Of a stretch of 64,000 nt of DNA, positions 16,578-25,522 are shown piece after piece. The notes under the pieces were generated by a model, which was not told the DNA's origin, searched no databases, and was given only the letters and a program-made list of their open reading frames with translations. Both the position numbers and the translations under genes were made by a program. Numbering within the stretch: the stretch's first letter is position 1; each line of letters opens with the position of its first letter. The stretch is from Poritiphilus flavus (lineage in GTDB: Bacteria; Bacteroidota; Bacteroidia; Flavobacteriales; Flavobacteriaceae), in NCBI RefSeq assembly GCF_009901585.1, contig NZ_WXYO01000006.1:62001-126000 (forward strand), written 5' to 3'.

Positions 16578-18191
16578 ATGTTAAGAATATATAAATCATT
16601 GTTCTTGCTGTTCATGGCAATTATTATTTCAAGTTGCTCCGAAGACTTTTTGGAAACTACACCTACTGAATCCATAGCGGCAGCAGACGCTCTATCGACC
16701 ACAGCAAATATGAAATTGATCTTAAACGGCCTTCATAGGCAGATGTTCGCACAATCTCCTTTGCCCGGTGGTTCAAACTCCAGGGCTGGGGAGCATTATT
16801 TTATCCCGATGTTCGATGTGATTACTGGAGATCTTATCCATTCGGCCCCCGGCAATGGATGGATGCGTGGCGAACTGCAGTGGACCACACATACCGATGC
16901 CACTTCACTTTCTTGTGAGCAGTTGTGGTACCAACGCTATCATTTTATCGCAAGTGCTAACTCTATTATCAATAAGGTTGCTGAGGATGAACCTGTTGTT
17001 GATGAAGAACTTAGCAATATATTAGGACAAGCATATGCCTACAGGGCCTGGTCTTATTACCGCCTGATTACGGCCTATGCAAAAGGTTACCTGCTTACCG
17101 ATCCTTCATCTTCGCCAGGAGTACCAATTATTATGGCTACAGAAGCCCCCTTTGAAAGTGGGCCAAGATCTTCGGTAGAAGAAGTCTATGCTCAAATGGA
17201 GGCAGATATCGATCAGGCCCTTAAGTATTTTGGAAATGCCAGTGCACCGGATAACAAGTCCCACATTTCCATCAATGCCGCATACGGTATCAAGGCGCGT
17301 ATAGCTTTATCCAAAGGAGATTGGTCTACCGCCGCGGAGGCAGCGGAACAGGCTCGTGTAGGCTATCCACTTTTAGAAGAATCGGACTGGCTTTCGGGCT
17401 TTAATACCTATGACCTTTCGGAAGTTATTTGGGGAGGTCATGTAATTGACACAGAGACTACGTATTACCGCAGTTATTTCTATCTGATCTCTCCCACCTT
17501 CAACGGTAGTCAAAACAGAGGTAACCCAAAACTGTTTAACATAGAACGGTACAACCAGATTCCCGATACGGATTTTCGCAAACAAGCTGTTCTACCTCTG
17601 GCACCAAACACCAACTCCGCCGCAGCGAATGGCCAGGGTGGAGGCTATGAGAGCGATCCAAACTACGACAATTCTGACGATTTTTGGACGGCCTGGAGCG
17701 ATGTCATTTCTACTTATGGCATGACCACGGCCCACAATACCCATCCTTACATGCATGTCAAGTTCCTTCAAAAAAACCCAGGTACCATAGATCCTGATGA
17801 TGTAATTTATATGAGATCAGCCGAGATGTATTTGATAGAAGCAGAGGCGAAGACAATGATGGGGGATATCAGCGGCGCACAGGAAGTTCTTCAAGAATTC
17901 GGTTCTTCCAGGGACAGTGCTTATGACTCGAGCCTATTTGCCACCCAAGCGGACCTTATGGAACATATTAAATTCCAACGGTATGTGGAGCTTTACGGAG
18001 AAGGTTTTAGTTATACCGATCATATTCGCTGGGACGAGGGTATTGACCTGACAGGTTCAGGTGCATCTGAAGTCTATTATCAGAATGGTTTTATGCAGGA
18101 AAGACCCTCTATTAACGACAATTGGGTTTTTAAGATTCCGCAGGCGGAGATAGATTCAAATCCAAATATCAGCGAATCCGACCAGAACTGA
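16578..18191 (+). CDS. SusD/RagB-family surface glycan-binding lipoprotein (pair 1)
   Basis: A 537-residue lipoprotein with a signal and lipobox (LLFMAIIISSCSEDFLE; Cys about residue 20). The SusD helical core is visible: GQAYAYRAWSYYRLITAYAKG near 150-170, INAAYGIKARIALSKGDW (TPR), and MRSAEMYLIEAEAKTM toward the C-terminus. It caps the SusC barrel and binds substrate at the cell surface. Co-transcribed with the preceding susC; a terminator follows at 18238. Confidence 0.93.
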   Translation: MLRIYKSLFLLFMAIIISSCSEDFLETTPTESIAAADALSTTANMKLILNGLHRQMFAQSPLPGGSNSRAGEHYFIPMFDVITGDLIHSAPGNGWMRGELQWTTHTDATSLSCEQLWYQRYHFIASANSIINKVAEDEPVVDEELSNILGQAYAYRAWSYYRLITAYAKGYLLTDPSSSPGVPIIMATEAPFESGPRSSVEEVYAQMEADIDQALKYFGNASAPDNKSHISINAAYGIKARIALSKGDWSTAAEAAEQARVGYPLLEESDWLSGFNTYDLSEVIWGGHVIDTETTYYRSYFYLISPTFNGSQNRGNPKLFNIERYNQIPDTDFRKQAVLPLAPNTNSAAANGQGGGYESDPNYDNSDDFWTAWSDVISTYGMTTAHNTHPYMHVKFLQKNPGTIDPDDVIYMRSAEMYLIEAEAKTMMGDISGAQEVLQEFGSSRDSAYDSSLFATQADLMEHIKFQRYVELYGEGFSYTDHIRWDEGIDLTGSGASEVYYQNGFMQERPSINDNWVFKIPQAEIDSNPNISESDQN

Positions 18192-18237
18192 ATTAAGGTA
18201 AGTTCAAGTTTTTCTAAATTATTTGAATTAGTCCAGT

Positions 18238-18270
18238 AGAGACTGTCTCAAAAGGCAGTCTCTTTTTTTT
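18238..18270 (+). terminator. Rho-independent terminator after SusC/SusD pair 1
   Basis: Stem AGAGACTG / CAGTCTCT with a 10-nt loop, followed by eight T residues. It lies 46 bp after the susD stop. Confidence 0.85.
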
Positions 18271-18293
18271 GGACATGGCCATAGGGACGTACC

Positions 18294-18395
18294 ATGGAAG
18301 CTGCGAAGAGATCAATGGAAGTTGCTGAAGCCGCAGCTAATGCAGACTATGTTAAGATGAATAAAGATTCCCTTAAAGAATGGGGAGCTTTATAA
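18294..18395 (+). pseudogene. Duplicated 3' end of the DUF2911 gene
   Basis: From 18297 the sequence repeats the last 99 coding bases of the DUF2911 gene plus TAAGAT, with three mismatches in about 102 bp. It still reads in frame as EAAKRSMEVAEAAANADY ... to the same stop codon, and a chance ATG at 18294 would make a 33-residue peptide. An in-frame TAG lies just upstream, so no full gene remains. It is taken as a relic of a tandem duplication or of recombination that placed SusC/SusD pair 1 between the two copies. Confidence 0.85.
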
Positions 18396-18420
18396 GATAC
18401 TGACAAACTACGAGTTATAG

Positions 18421-18447
18421 AAAACCCTGGCGCCGCCGGGGTTTTTT
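18421..18447. terminator. Bidirectional terminator at end of symporter gene
   Basis: Stem AAAACCCTGG / CCGGGGTTTT with a 5-nt loop and T-runs in both orientations. It lies between the DUF2911 relic (plus) and the symporter stop codon (minus). Confidence 0.8.
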
Positions 18448-20152
18448 ATGCGTTCAGGCTGGGATTTCTCAGCATCCGGTCAAATCCTTCCAGCATAAAT
18501 GACAGCAGGATTACCAGGGCGCATCCGAAGGCGTTTAGCCAGAGATAGGACATCCAATCAAAATACCATCCTACGATAACAATGAACTGGGTAATTAGAG
18601 CAGCTACGAAAACAGCGTTTCCCCGAACGAACTTAAAAAAGAAAGCCAGTAGAAATATTCCCAGCACGTTTCCGTAGAATATGGACCCGATAATATTTAC
18701 CAACTGGATCAGATTGTCAAAAAGGTTAGCTACACAAGCGATCAGAATGGCGATTATTCCCCACATAAGTGTAAAGGCCTTGGAGGCACGTACATAATGC
18801 TTCTGGTCTGCGACCTCTTTCTTATTTCGCTTATAGAGATCCAAGGCGCTGATGGTTCCCAAGGCATTGAGCTCTGAGGCGGTAGACGACATGGCCGCTG
18901 AAAGGATCACTGCCAAGAGTAAGCCAACCAGGCCACGTGGGAGATGGTTTAAGACGAAATGGATGAAGACGTAGTCCTTATCATTGGTTTCAACGGTACT
19001 GTCTGCCATGGAAATCAGCTTTTTGGCCGCGTCCCGGTTACTTTTTTCTCTTTCGTTTATTTTGAGGATCTGTTGCTTGGCATCCATAGTTGCCGCATAC
19101 TCCCGGAGTTCCAGGGCAGCTGAGAACTGGTCCTGGGCCATTTTTTTCTCCGTCTCCAATTCCCGGTGACCTTCCTCCAGTATCCTGTAATCCCCGGCGT
19201 ATTCAGATTCCAGCACAGCCTGTGTGGCAGCCGGATTGAAGTTCAGCGGAGAGGGGTTATACTGATAGAATACAAAGACCATCACTCCAACCAGCAAAAT
19301 AAAGAACTGCATAGGGATCTTAAAGATCCCGTTGAAGATCAGCCCCAGCTGACTCTCCCGTACGGATTTGCCCGAAAGATAACGTTGAACCTGACTCTGG
19401 TCTGTTCCAAAATACGCCAGGGCCAGGAAAAGTCCACCGGAAATACCGCTCCAGAAGGTATATCGCTTGTCCCAGCTTAAATCAAAATCCAGGATACCTA
19501 ATTTTTCACTGGCTCCTGCTACTTTCAGAGCTTTGCTAAAGTTGATATCAGCGGGTAGGTATCCTAAAATGAAAAAGAAAGCGATGAACATCCCGGTCAT
19601 GATAATGAACATCTGCTGCTTTTGGGTAACATTCACCGCAGTAGTTCCCCCCGATACAGTGTAAATAATGACCAGTATTCCAATGATGATGTTGAGTGTC
19701 CGTAGATCCCATCCCAAGACCGCGGATAAGATAATGGAAGGAGCAAAGATCGTGATCCCTGCGGCAAGCCCGCGCTGAATGAGAAAGAGTATGGCCGCAA
19801 GAGATCTGGTTTTAAGGTCGAAACGCTTTTCAAGGAACTCGTAAGCCGTGAATACTTTTAGCTTGTGATATATGGGAACAAAAACCAGGCATATGATGAT
19901 CATCGCGAGGGGCAGTCCAAAATAAAATTGAACGAATCCCATGCCGTCATGGAATGCCTGCCCTGGAGTTGAAAGAAATGTTATGGCACTGGCCTGAGTA
20001 GCCATTACGGAAAGACCAATGGTCCACCATTGGGCCTTATTCCCACCCAGTACATAGTCATTTACATCGTTGCTGCCTCTAGTTTTCCAGACCCCATAAC
20101 CAACGATGAAAAGCAGGGTTCCGGAGAGTACGATCCAATCTAATACTCCCAT
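18446..20152 (-). CDS. Sodium:solute symporter (SSS family) with hydrophilic insertion
   Basis: A 568-residue inner-membrane protein with about 13 predicted transmembrane helices. Family motifs include FLSTPGQAFHDGMGF in helix 2, YTVSGGTTAVNVTQKQQ, YFGTDQSQVQRYLSGKS and AAMSSTASELNALGT. An unusual hydrophilic, Glu/Lys-rich helical insertion of roughly 80 residues (about 312-391) separates two helices; it looks coiled-coil. Substrate unknown. The gene starts 1 nt after a 33-aa membrane protein and is in the same transcript as the PIG-L deacetylase, which suggests uptake of the deacetylase product (inference). Confidence 0.92.
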   Translation of the reverse strand: MGVLDWIVLSGTLLFIVGYGVWKTRGSNDVNDYVLGGNKAQWWTIGLSVMATQASAITFLSTPGQAFHDGMGFVQFYFGLPLAMIIICLVFVPIYHKLKVFTAYEFLEKRFDLKTRSLAAILFLIQRGLAAGITIFAPSIILSAVLGWDLRTLNIIIGILVIIYTVSGGTTAVNVTQKQQMFIIMTGMFIAFFFILGYLPADINFSKALKVAGASEKLGILDFDLSWDKRYTFWSGISGGLFLALAYFGTDQSQVQRYLSGKSVRESQLGLIFNGIFKIPMQFFILLVGVMVFVFYQYNPSPLNFNPAATQAVLESEYAGDYRILEEGHRELETEKKMAQDQFSAALELREYAATMDAKQQILKINEREKSNRDAAKKLISMADSTVETNDKDYVFIHFVLNHLPRGLVGLLLAVILSAAMSSTASELNALGTISALDLYKRNKKEVADQKHYVRASKAFTLMWGIIAILIACVANLFDNLIQLVNIIGSIFYGNVLGIFLLAFFFKFVRGNAVFVAALITQFIVIVGWYFDWMSYLWLNAFGCALVILLSFMLEGFDRMLRNPSLNA

Positions 20153-20153
20153 A

Positions 20154-20255
20154 TTATGCGTTTGATGTCATAATAAAGTAAAACGCCAAAATGTAAATTG
20201 TGTTGAGCACCAATACGAGGGTATACTCTTTTCTCCAAATGATCTTTTGCTCCAT
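20154..20255 (-). CDS. 33-residue single-pass membrane protein, symporter companion
   Basis: A short frame from ATG (20253-20255) to TAA. The sequence begins MEQKIIWRKEY and continues with a hydrophobic helix LVLVLNTIYILAFYFIM. It fits exactly between the PIG-L stop (1 nt upstream) and the symporter start (1 nt downstream), a spacing typical of translationally coupled genes. Small one-helix partners are known for some SSS transporters. It has a positively charged N-terminus, so the N-terminus probably faces the cytoplasm. No family recognised. Confidence 0.75.
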   Translation of the reverse strand: MEQKIIWRKEYTLVLVLNTIYILAFYFIMTSNA

Positions 20256-20256
20256 A

Positions 20257-22788
20257 TTATCCTTTAATGGCACTCTCATTCTCCAGTTTTTCTTTGCCAA
20301 GCGAAATCATATTGGCAAATATTTTGAAAGCTCCTGAAACTCCGGCTGGAAGCTCTCTGAAAAAACTGAGTCCGGTATAGATGTAATAACCTTTTCCATG
20401 GGGTGCCACAAGTAATGCTCCTTCTTTGGAAGCTTCATTCGCATCTTTCATTGATAGTATAGGTGTGAATGCGGGGTCCCATTCATTTGGGAAGTAGAGT
20501 CCCCTTTCCTGAACCCAGCCTTCAAAGTCTTCTGAGTTAATGGCATTGGGGAAATTCACCAGGGCGTGATCCTTTGCGATGATCTTCACCTCGGAATTCT
20601 CATCGGTGACCCTGTCCTTGGAAAGTTTTAAGGGGTAAGGCGCAATATCTTCGTAGGCGGCAGCCCATCTGCCGGCTGTATTATACTGCAGTATCAGGTT
20701 TCCACCATTGGAAACATAGTCAAATAAGTATTGTTGCTTAAATTTTAATTCCGGGAGAACGTTGTAAGCCCGTATACCAACCACAACCGCGTCGTATTTT
20801 TCCAGGCTACCGGGTTGTATGTCGTTGGGATCGATCATATGTACGGTAAAACCAATTTGCTCAAGGCTTTCCGGGACCTTGTCTCCGGCTCCCATGATAT
20901 ACCCTATGTGCTCTCCGACCTTTTGAATGTTAAGCCGGACCACCTTAGCGGTGGATGGAAGCAATACGGACTGGGTAGGAATATGGTCGTAAGCAATAGA
21001 CACCAAAGCCTTTGAATACTGTTTGCCCCCAACAGTGATTACCGGTCTGATCTCGCCCTCATTTTCTGTCTCCGGAGGGGAAAGGGTAAAAAGCAGGGAC
21101 TTTTCTTCGTCCCTGTTGGCAATTTCAAAAGGGATGGCACTTTCGGCCACTGTCCAACCATCCGGATGTGAAAGGGAAACGCTACCTTTTAGGTTGTCCC
21201 TATGTGCCTTTACAGTCACTTCGATCTGTCTTGGCTTTCCCTCGTCAAAGATCTGGACCTTATCCGTAAAACTTGCCGTTACTTCGGGAAGTATTTCGAA
21301 GGGCCTGTACAATTCGCCTTTGTCCGGCCTGGAATACCGTCTAACCACGGGTCGCTTGAATATGAGTCGCATCCCGTTTATGTCTAGATCGAAACTTGCG
21401 TAAAATGCCCTAGGGGTTTCCGGTTTCCCTATTAGTTTCGGGTCATCCACGACATACATACCAAGACTACCTTTTTCAACCAGCCAATAGGGACTGGTAT
21501 AAGAGGTATTCTTAGGGATTTCCAGATTTAGCTCAAGATTCGCCTTCTGATTTGAAACCAGGGTAGTTCCCTGACCACCTTCGGCGTTGTCAGTGATCTT
21601 TACCGAATTCAGGGTCATATTCCATTCACTGCGGTTCAAAGCTTCAATTTGAATCTTGATCTCCTGACCCGGATTGGCATAGGCATAATCCGCCGAAGCT
21701 TCGAGATAGAGTCCGCTAACGGCCGCGATCAGATCTTCAAGTTCCCTGGATTTTAGTTCTCTCCAATGGGAATCTTCCACCATCTGCAATTTTTCGTAAG
21801 CCTGTAATAACTGAGGTAGATGTTGTGAGGGATCCCTGAAATCAAAATCCTTTTCAACCGCGTATAGTATATCTCCGACCGCCTTGCCTCCTTTTACACG
21901 GGACCAGCTGGTATTAATTCCTTCAAAAAGATTGTTGGGGTCTTTGGGTAAGTCTCCTTTTAAGAGCTCGATGTATTCCTCCTGACTTCCCCTTGTAGTT
22001 AGTCTGCCAAAGCCCTGACAGAGGTGTTGGCTACTGGCCATAGAGGCTATTTCGTTGTTCGAAAGTCCGCGTAAGGGATAATAAACCCCGATGTCCATGG
22101 ACAACATTTTGGACTTATCTGCCTTTTCAAAATTCTCCCGACTACCGTAAAACCACCAGGAAGTGTTGAAAAAGAGTCTTTTGGGTTGCCAAACTTCCGA
22201 TTCCGAAAGCTGTTCCGGGTAAGCGTCCGCGTCACCGGCAAGGTCAAAGGCCTCAAAACTTAACATGGCCGATGCCGTATGGTGCCCGTGGGTAGTTCCA
22301 GGAGTCCGGTGATCAAATCGATTGATGATGACGTCCGGCCTAAATTGGCGCATTATTCGAATTACGTCTCCGAGCACTAGATCTTTCTCCCAGATGGTCA
22401 GGGTTTCCTCAGGGCGTTTGGAGTAACCAAAATCATTGGCCCTGGTAAAGAACTGTTCCCCTCCGTCAACACGTCTGGCTGCCAGTAGTTCCTGCGTTCT
22501 CAGGACACCGAGTAATTCTCTAAGTTCAGGTCCTATTAAGTTCTGGCCTCCGTCTCCACGGGTAAGAGAAAGGTATCCGGTTCTCGCTTTTACGTGATTG
22601 GAGAGGTAGGAGATAAGTCTGGTATTTTCATCGTCGGGATGAGCGGCAACGTATAGCGCTGTACCCAGAAAATTTAGCTTTTGCAGTGCCTGGTAGAGTT
22701 CAGCCGAAGATCTTTTTTTTGGAGCTTGTGCTTGAAGAATAGGTATAGATAGTAAGATGCAGATGCAGCAAACCCAGATTTTCCGCAT
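20257..22788 (-). CDS. PIG-L/LmbE family deacetylase, large exported form
   Basis: An 843-residue protein with a signal peptide (ICILLSIPILQAQA). The N-terminal deacetylase domain has the zinc motif AHPDDE (49-54) and the second site HGHHTAS near 180. The middle contains beta-sandwich-like segments. The C-terminal third, from about IGYIMGAGDKVPESLEQIGF onward, resembles a glutamine amidotransferase / ThuA-like flavodoxin fold (VVVGIRAYN, LILQYNTAG). The enzymes hydrolyse N-acetyl groups of sugars; this exported three-part form is typical of Bacteroidota. It is the first gene of an operon with the small membrane protein and the symporter. Confidence 0.9.
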   Translation of the reverse strand: MRKIWVCCICILLSIPILQAQAPKKRSSAELYQALQKLNFLGTALYVAAHPDDENTRLISYLSNHVKARTGYLSLTRGDGGQNLIGPELRELLGVLRTQELLAARRVDGGEQFFTRANDFGYSKRPEETLTIWEKDLVLGDVIRIMRQFRPDVIINRFDHRTPGTTHGHHTASAMLSFEAFDLAGDADAYPEQLSESEVWQPKRLFFNTSWWFYGSRENFEKADKSKMLSMDIGVYYPLRGLSNNEIASMASSQHLCQGFGRLTTRGSQEEYIELLKGDLPKDPNNLFEGINTSWSRVKGGKAVGDILYAVEKDFDFRDPSQHLPQLLQAYEKLQMVEDSHWRELKSRELEDLIAAVSGLYLEASADYAYANPGQEIKIQIEALNRSEWNMTLNSVKITDNAEGGQGTTLVSNQKANLELNLEIPKNTSYTSPYWLVEKGSLGMYVVDDPKLIGKPETPRAFYASFDLDINGMRLIFKRPVVRRYSRPDKGELYRPFEILPEVTASFTDKVQIFDEGKPRQIEVTVKAHRDNLKGSVSLSHPDGWTVAESAIPFEIANRDEEKSLLFTLSPPETENEGEIRPVITVGGKQYSKALVSIAYDHIPTQSVLLPSTAKVVRLNIQKVGEHIGYIMGAGDKVPESLEQIGFTVHMIDPNDIQPGSLEKYDAVVVGIRAYNVLPELKFKQQYLFDYVSNGGNLILQYNTAGRWAAAYEDIAPYPLKLSKDRVTDENSEVKIIAKDHALVNFPNAINSEDFEGWVQERGLYFPNEWDPAFTPILSMKDANEASKEGALLVAPHGKGYYIYTGLSFFRELPAGVSGAFKIFANMISLGKEKLENESAIKG

Positions 22789-22865
22789 AATAAGGATGTT
22801 TTGTTGGTAATCAAAGATAGGAAGTTTAGGTGCTTGACCTCTTTTTTTACCGTTTCTTTAACACC

Positions 22866-23411
22866 TTAAGTTTCGTCCGGGACCGTTTTCAAATCAGCTG
22901 TTTCTCTTGCAATGGAAACCGCTTTTTGCAGCAACATATTGTTAGGGTAGGTCATTAGTTCTCCATTGCCCTTTCGCAAGTGGATGTGGTATGCCCGTAT
23001 GTCTTCAATCAGAAAAGGACCCTGCTCCTCCATCTCCTTATCCATGATCGTTATTCGATCCCCTATCTTAAAGGGAAAGGAAAAGAACAGAATGATCCCG
23101 GCAGTAACATTACTCAAAATAGACCATTGGGCGAAAAGAGCAACCCCAATCACCGCAAAGATCGACGAAAAAATAAGGCCTATCTCGCGGATGTTAACAC
23201 CCCAGATAAAAATAAGCCCTGCTGCGCCGAGCGCCATTAAGCCGATGGAAATATACTTGAGAACCAGTCTGGTACGGATGTCTTTCAGATCGCTAAACCT
23301 ACCGATCCTTCTAATGGTTATACCTAAAATGAATCTGAGCAATACCAGCACGAACAGTACAATACTGCTGCTGATCAGTTCGGTTTGGTTATTCAGTAAA
23401 AACTCTTTCAT
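22866..23411 (-). CDS. Small MscS-family mechanosensitive channel
   Basis: A 181-residue membrane protein with about three N-terminal helices and the MscS pore and beta domain: VIGVALFAQWSILSNVTAGI (pore helix, about 87-106), FFSFPFKIGDRITIMD, and a short C-terminal part with LMTYPNNMLLQKAV. It protects against osmotic downshock by opening under membrane tension. It lacks the long C-terminal cage of E. coli MscS. It lies 6 bp after a lipoprotein gene on the same strand. Confidence 0.9.
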   Translation of the reverse strand: MKEFLLNNQTELISSSIVLFVLVLLRFILGITIRRIGRFSDLKDIRTRLVLKYISIGLMALGAAGLIFIWGVNIREIGLIFSSIFAVIGVALFAQWSILSNVTAGIILFFSFPFKIGDRITIMDKEMEEQGPFLIEDIRAYHIHLRKGNGELMTYPNNMLLQKAVSIARETADLKTVPDET

Positions 23412-23417
23412 GCTCTG

Positions 23418-24365
23418 TTATAAACCGAGGCTATCCCTTAAAATAAGATCTTTGTTCCCATTCTGTCGCCAGTATGGAGTTTTTAGCTTTTTCATACGGC
23501 TAGCCCTGGAAGTAAGTAATTTGGCCTTGGGACCAAACCCACTTTTGAAAGTTTCTGTCCAGCCTTCTATAGTATGCGGAAATTCAGTGCTAAATTGTAT
23601 ACTTAACGTGCGTTCCAATTCCGGATAGCTGATTTCATAGGTACTCAGCTCCCCATTTTCAGTGAGTTTGGCATTGGCCTTATAGGCCTGTATCCCTTTG
23701 TGCCCAACTCGGATATATTCCAGAGAAGGTAATACTTCAATATCTCCAGAAGGTAAACCTTTAGGGTCTATACGTATTTTGGTCCATAACTCATTCTCGA
23801 GAATGGCCTTCTCCATTTCCACCAATTGATCCGCCTCACTTTCAAAATAGGAATGAGACATCACCTCAAACTGATCGCGGTTATTCAATTGAGCATAGAC
23901 ATGCCCGCACCATTCCTGAACGGAAGTTGAGAGCTTTATCGCATGCTGATTGTCGCTTACCGGATAAAATGTACTGCTCATTATGGAGTAGGGATATATG
24001 CCTGTAAGGTATTTTTTTGTGGCATTCAGCTTTAAGACCTGTACATTGTCCGGGGAACTGCGGTCTGCTTTTACCTGCTTATCGGCTAAAAAAGGCTCTG
24101 TCACATAAATGAGGACAGCATGTCCATCTCTGATCTCTCCATATCGCGCCTGCTCCAGTTTATAAGAAGTTATCTCCGCCTCCCCGGCATACCAGTACTT
24201 TTTGAACTCCTCAGACAGGGGTTTAGCCGGAGCCATGGTAGCAGGCTCTTCATTTAATGCGATCTCTTTGGGCACATCCTTAGATGCGTCCTTACAAGAC
24301 TCCAAACTGATGATAAGACCGGCAAACAAAAGCAGCAAAAGACCAATCCGTATTCCTTTTTTCAT
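23418..24365 (-). CDS. Uncharacterised lipoprotein in the maf cluster
   Basis: A 315-residue protein with a lipoprotein signal (LLLLLFAGLIISLESC, Cys about 24). The mature part begins with a Lys/Asp/Glu-rich spacer and then contains conserved-looking blocks FKKYWYAGEAEITSYKLEQA and TSVQEWCGHVYAQLN. Members of this Bacteroidota group are often annotated as septum formation inhibitor by proximity to maf, but there is no Maf domain here. It lies 38 bp after maf and 6 bp before mscS. Function unknown. Confidence 0.75.
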   Translation of the reverse strand: MKKGIRIGLLLLLFAGLIISLESCKDASKDVPKEIALNEEPATMAPAKPLSEEFKKYWYAGEAEITSYKLEQARYGEIRDGHAVLIYVTEPFLADKQVKADRSSPDNVQVLKLNATKKYLTGIYPYSIMSSTFYPVSDNQHAIKLSTSVQEWCGHVYAQLNNRDQFEVMSHSYFESEADQLVEMEKAILENELWTKIRIDPKGLPSGDIEVLPSLEYIRVGHKGIQAYKANAKLTENGELSTYEISYPELERTLSIQFSTEFPHTIEGWTETFKSGFGPKAKLLTSRASRMKKLKTPYWRQNGNKDLILRDSLGL

Positions 24366-24403
24366 AATACCTGAATTTTGATTTAAAGTTACTCAAAATC
24401 AGC

Positions 24404-24991
24404 TTAAACCGCCACCTTCATTAACGTTTTATAAAGTAAATGAGTTGGCATGCCCATGACATTGAAATAAGAACCGCGTATCTCGTCAATGCCTATCAGA
24501 CCGATCCATTCCTGGATGCCATAAGCCCCAGCCTTGTCATAAGGTTTATAGGTTTTGATGTAGTGATCAATTTCCGAAACGGACAGGTCCATGAAATGTA
24601 CTTCCGTACTGTGGTAAACTGTTTCCTGCATCGTCCGGGTAGTAATGCAAATAGCCGAAATCACCTCATGCCAGGAACCTGAAAGTCTTGTCAACATATC
24701 CGCAGCATCCTTGGCGTCCACGGGCTTTCCAAGACAGGTATTTTCATGCCATACGATAGTATCCGATGTAATAAGGATCTCGTCTGAGGTCAATTGCTGC
24801 CTTAAGGCTTCGGCCTTTAACTTTGCCAGGTAAACAGGGATCTCCGGGCCTTTTAATGATTCGGGAAACACTTCTTCCACTGGTTTTACGCGGACCTCAA
24901 AATCCAGTCCCAATTGCCTGAAAAATTCGTGCCTCCTGGGTGAGCCCGAGGCCAGTATAAGCCTGGAGCCTTTAAGTCGTTCCTGTATCAT
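24404..24991 (-). CDS. maf: Maf-like nucleoside triphosphate pyrophosphatase
   Basis: A 195-residue protein with the Maf signature LILASGSPRRHEFFRQLG (about 11-28), the EEVFPE and YLAKLKAEAL segments, SDTIVWHENTCLGKPVD, and GSYFNVMGMPTHLL near the end. Maf enzymes hydrolyse non-canonical or UTP/dTTP nucleotides to monophosphates and PPi. The gene starts 3 bp after the kdsC stop, consistent with a DUF2520-kdsC-maf operon. Confidence 0.95.
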   Translation of the reverse strand: MIQERLKGSRLILASGSPRRHEFFRQLGLDFEVRVKPVEEVFPESLKGPEIPVYLAKLKAEALRQQLTSDEILITSDTIVWHENTCLGKPVDAKDAADMLTRLSGSWHEVISAICITTRTMQETVYHSTEVHFMDLSVSEIDHYIKTYKPYDKAGAYGIQEWIGLIGIDEIRGSYFNVMGMPTHLLYKTLMKVAV

Positions 24992-24994
24992 TGT

Positions 24995-25522
24995 TCAGTC
25001 GTTCTTGGAACTAAAATTGTCATACCAGTCTCCCCTTACTTTGAGTACCTGCTCAATCACATCCCGTACGCATCCGTCACCGCCAACTTTGTGTGAAACG
25101 TACTTGCTTATTTCCTTTACTTCCGGAACTGCATTCTGCGGGCAACATGGGAGTGCAACCCTTTTCATAGGCGGAATGTCCGGGAGATCATCACCCATAT
25201 AAAGAACATTTTTGGGGTCTATTTCGTAAATGTCAAGGTATTCATCCAGAGGTTCTTCTTTGTGATGGGCCCCGAGGAAAATATCAGTAACTCCAAGGCC
25301 TTTTAACCTGTCTCGAACCCCTTGATTGGTCCCCCCGGTAATTATGCAAATACGATATCCTTTTTTAAGGGCAGTTTTTAAGGCATAACCGTCTTTTACG
25401 CTCATTTTTCGGAGTAATTCGCCCTTGGTAGTGATCAGGAGGGAACCATCCGTAAATACCCCATCTACATCAAAAACGAAGGTGTTGATGTCCTTTAAGA
25501 TCTGCTTATAGCTCAATTCCAT
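24995..25522 (-). CDS. KdsC-like HAD phosphatase (KDO 8-P phosphatase family)
   Basis: A 175-residue HAD superfamily enzyme without a cap domain. Motif I is FVFDVDGVFTDGS with nucleophile Asp18 and Asp20; motif II lies in ICIITGGTN; the distal acidic site is YMGDDLPDIP. This set is typical of KdsC, which removes phosphate from 3-deoxy-manno-octulosonate 8-phosphate in LPS core synthesis. Homologues acting on other sugar acids exist, so the substrate is likely but not proven. Its start overlaps the DUF2520 gene by 17 bp. Confidence 0.9.
   Translation of the reverse strand: MELSYKQILKDINTFVFDVDGVFTDGSLLITTKGELLRKMSVKDGYALKTALKKGYRICIITGGTNQGVRDRLKGLGVTDIFLGAHHKEEPLDEYLDIYEIDPKNVLYMGDDLPDIPPMKRVALPCCPQNAVPEVKEISKYVSHKVGGDGCVRDVIEQVLKVRGDWYDNFSSKND

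Noticed and set aside
12721-18270. The two GAGACTG-type terminators as ends of a mobile element
   Set aside because: Similar hairpins are common terminators in flavobacteria, and their flanks differ. Only the DUF2911 duplication is convincing.
18294-18395. A real 33-aa peptide gene
   Set aside because: Its sequence is a copy of the DUF2911 C-terminus, cut by an upstream stop. It is better explained as a relic.
23418-24365. Second Maf protein
   Set aside because: Relatives are often labelled as septum inhibitors, but this protein has a lipoprotein signal and no Maf motif.
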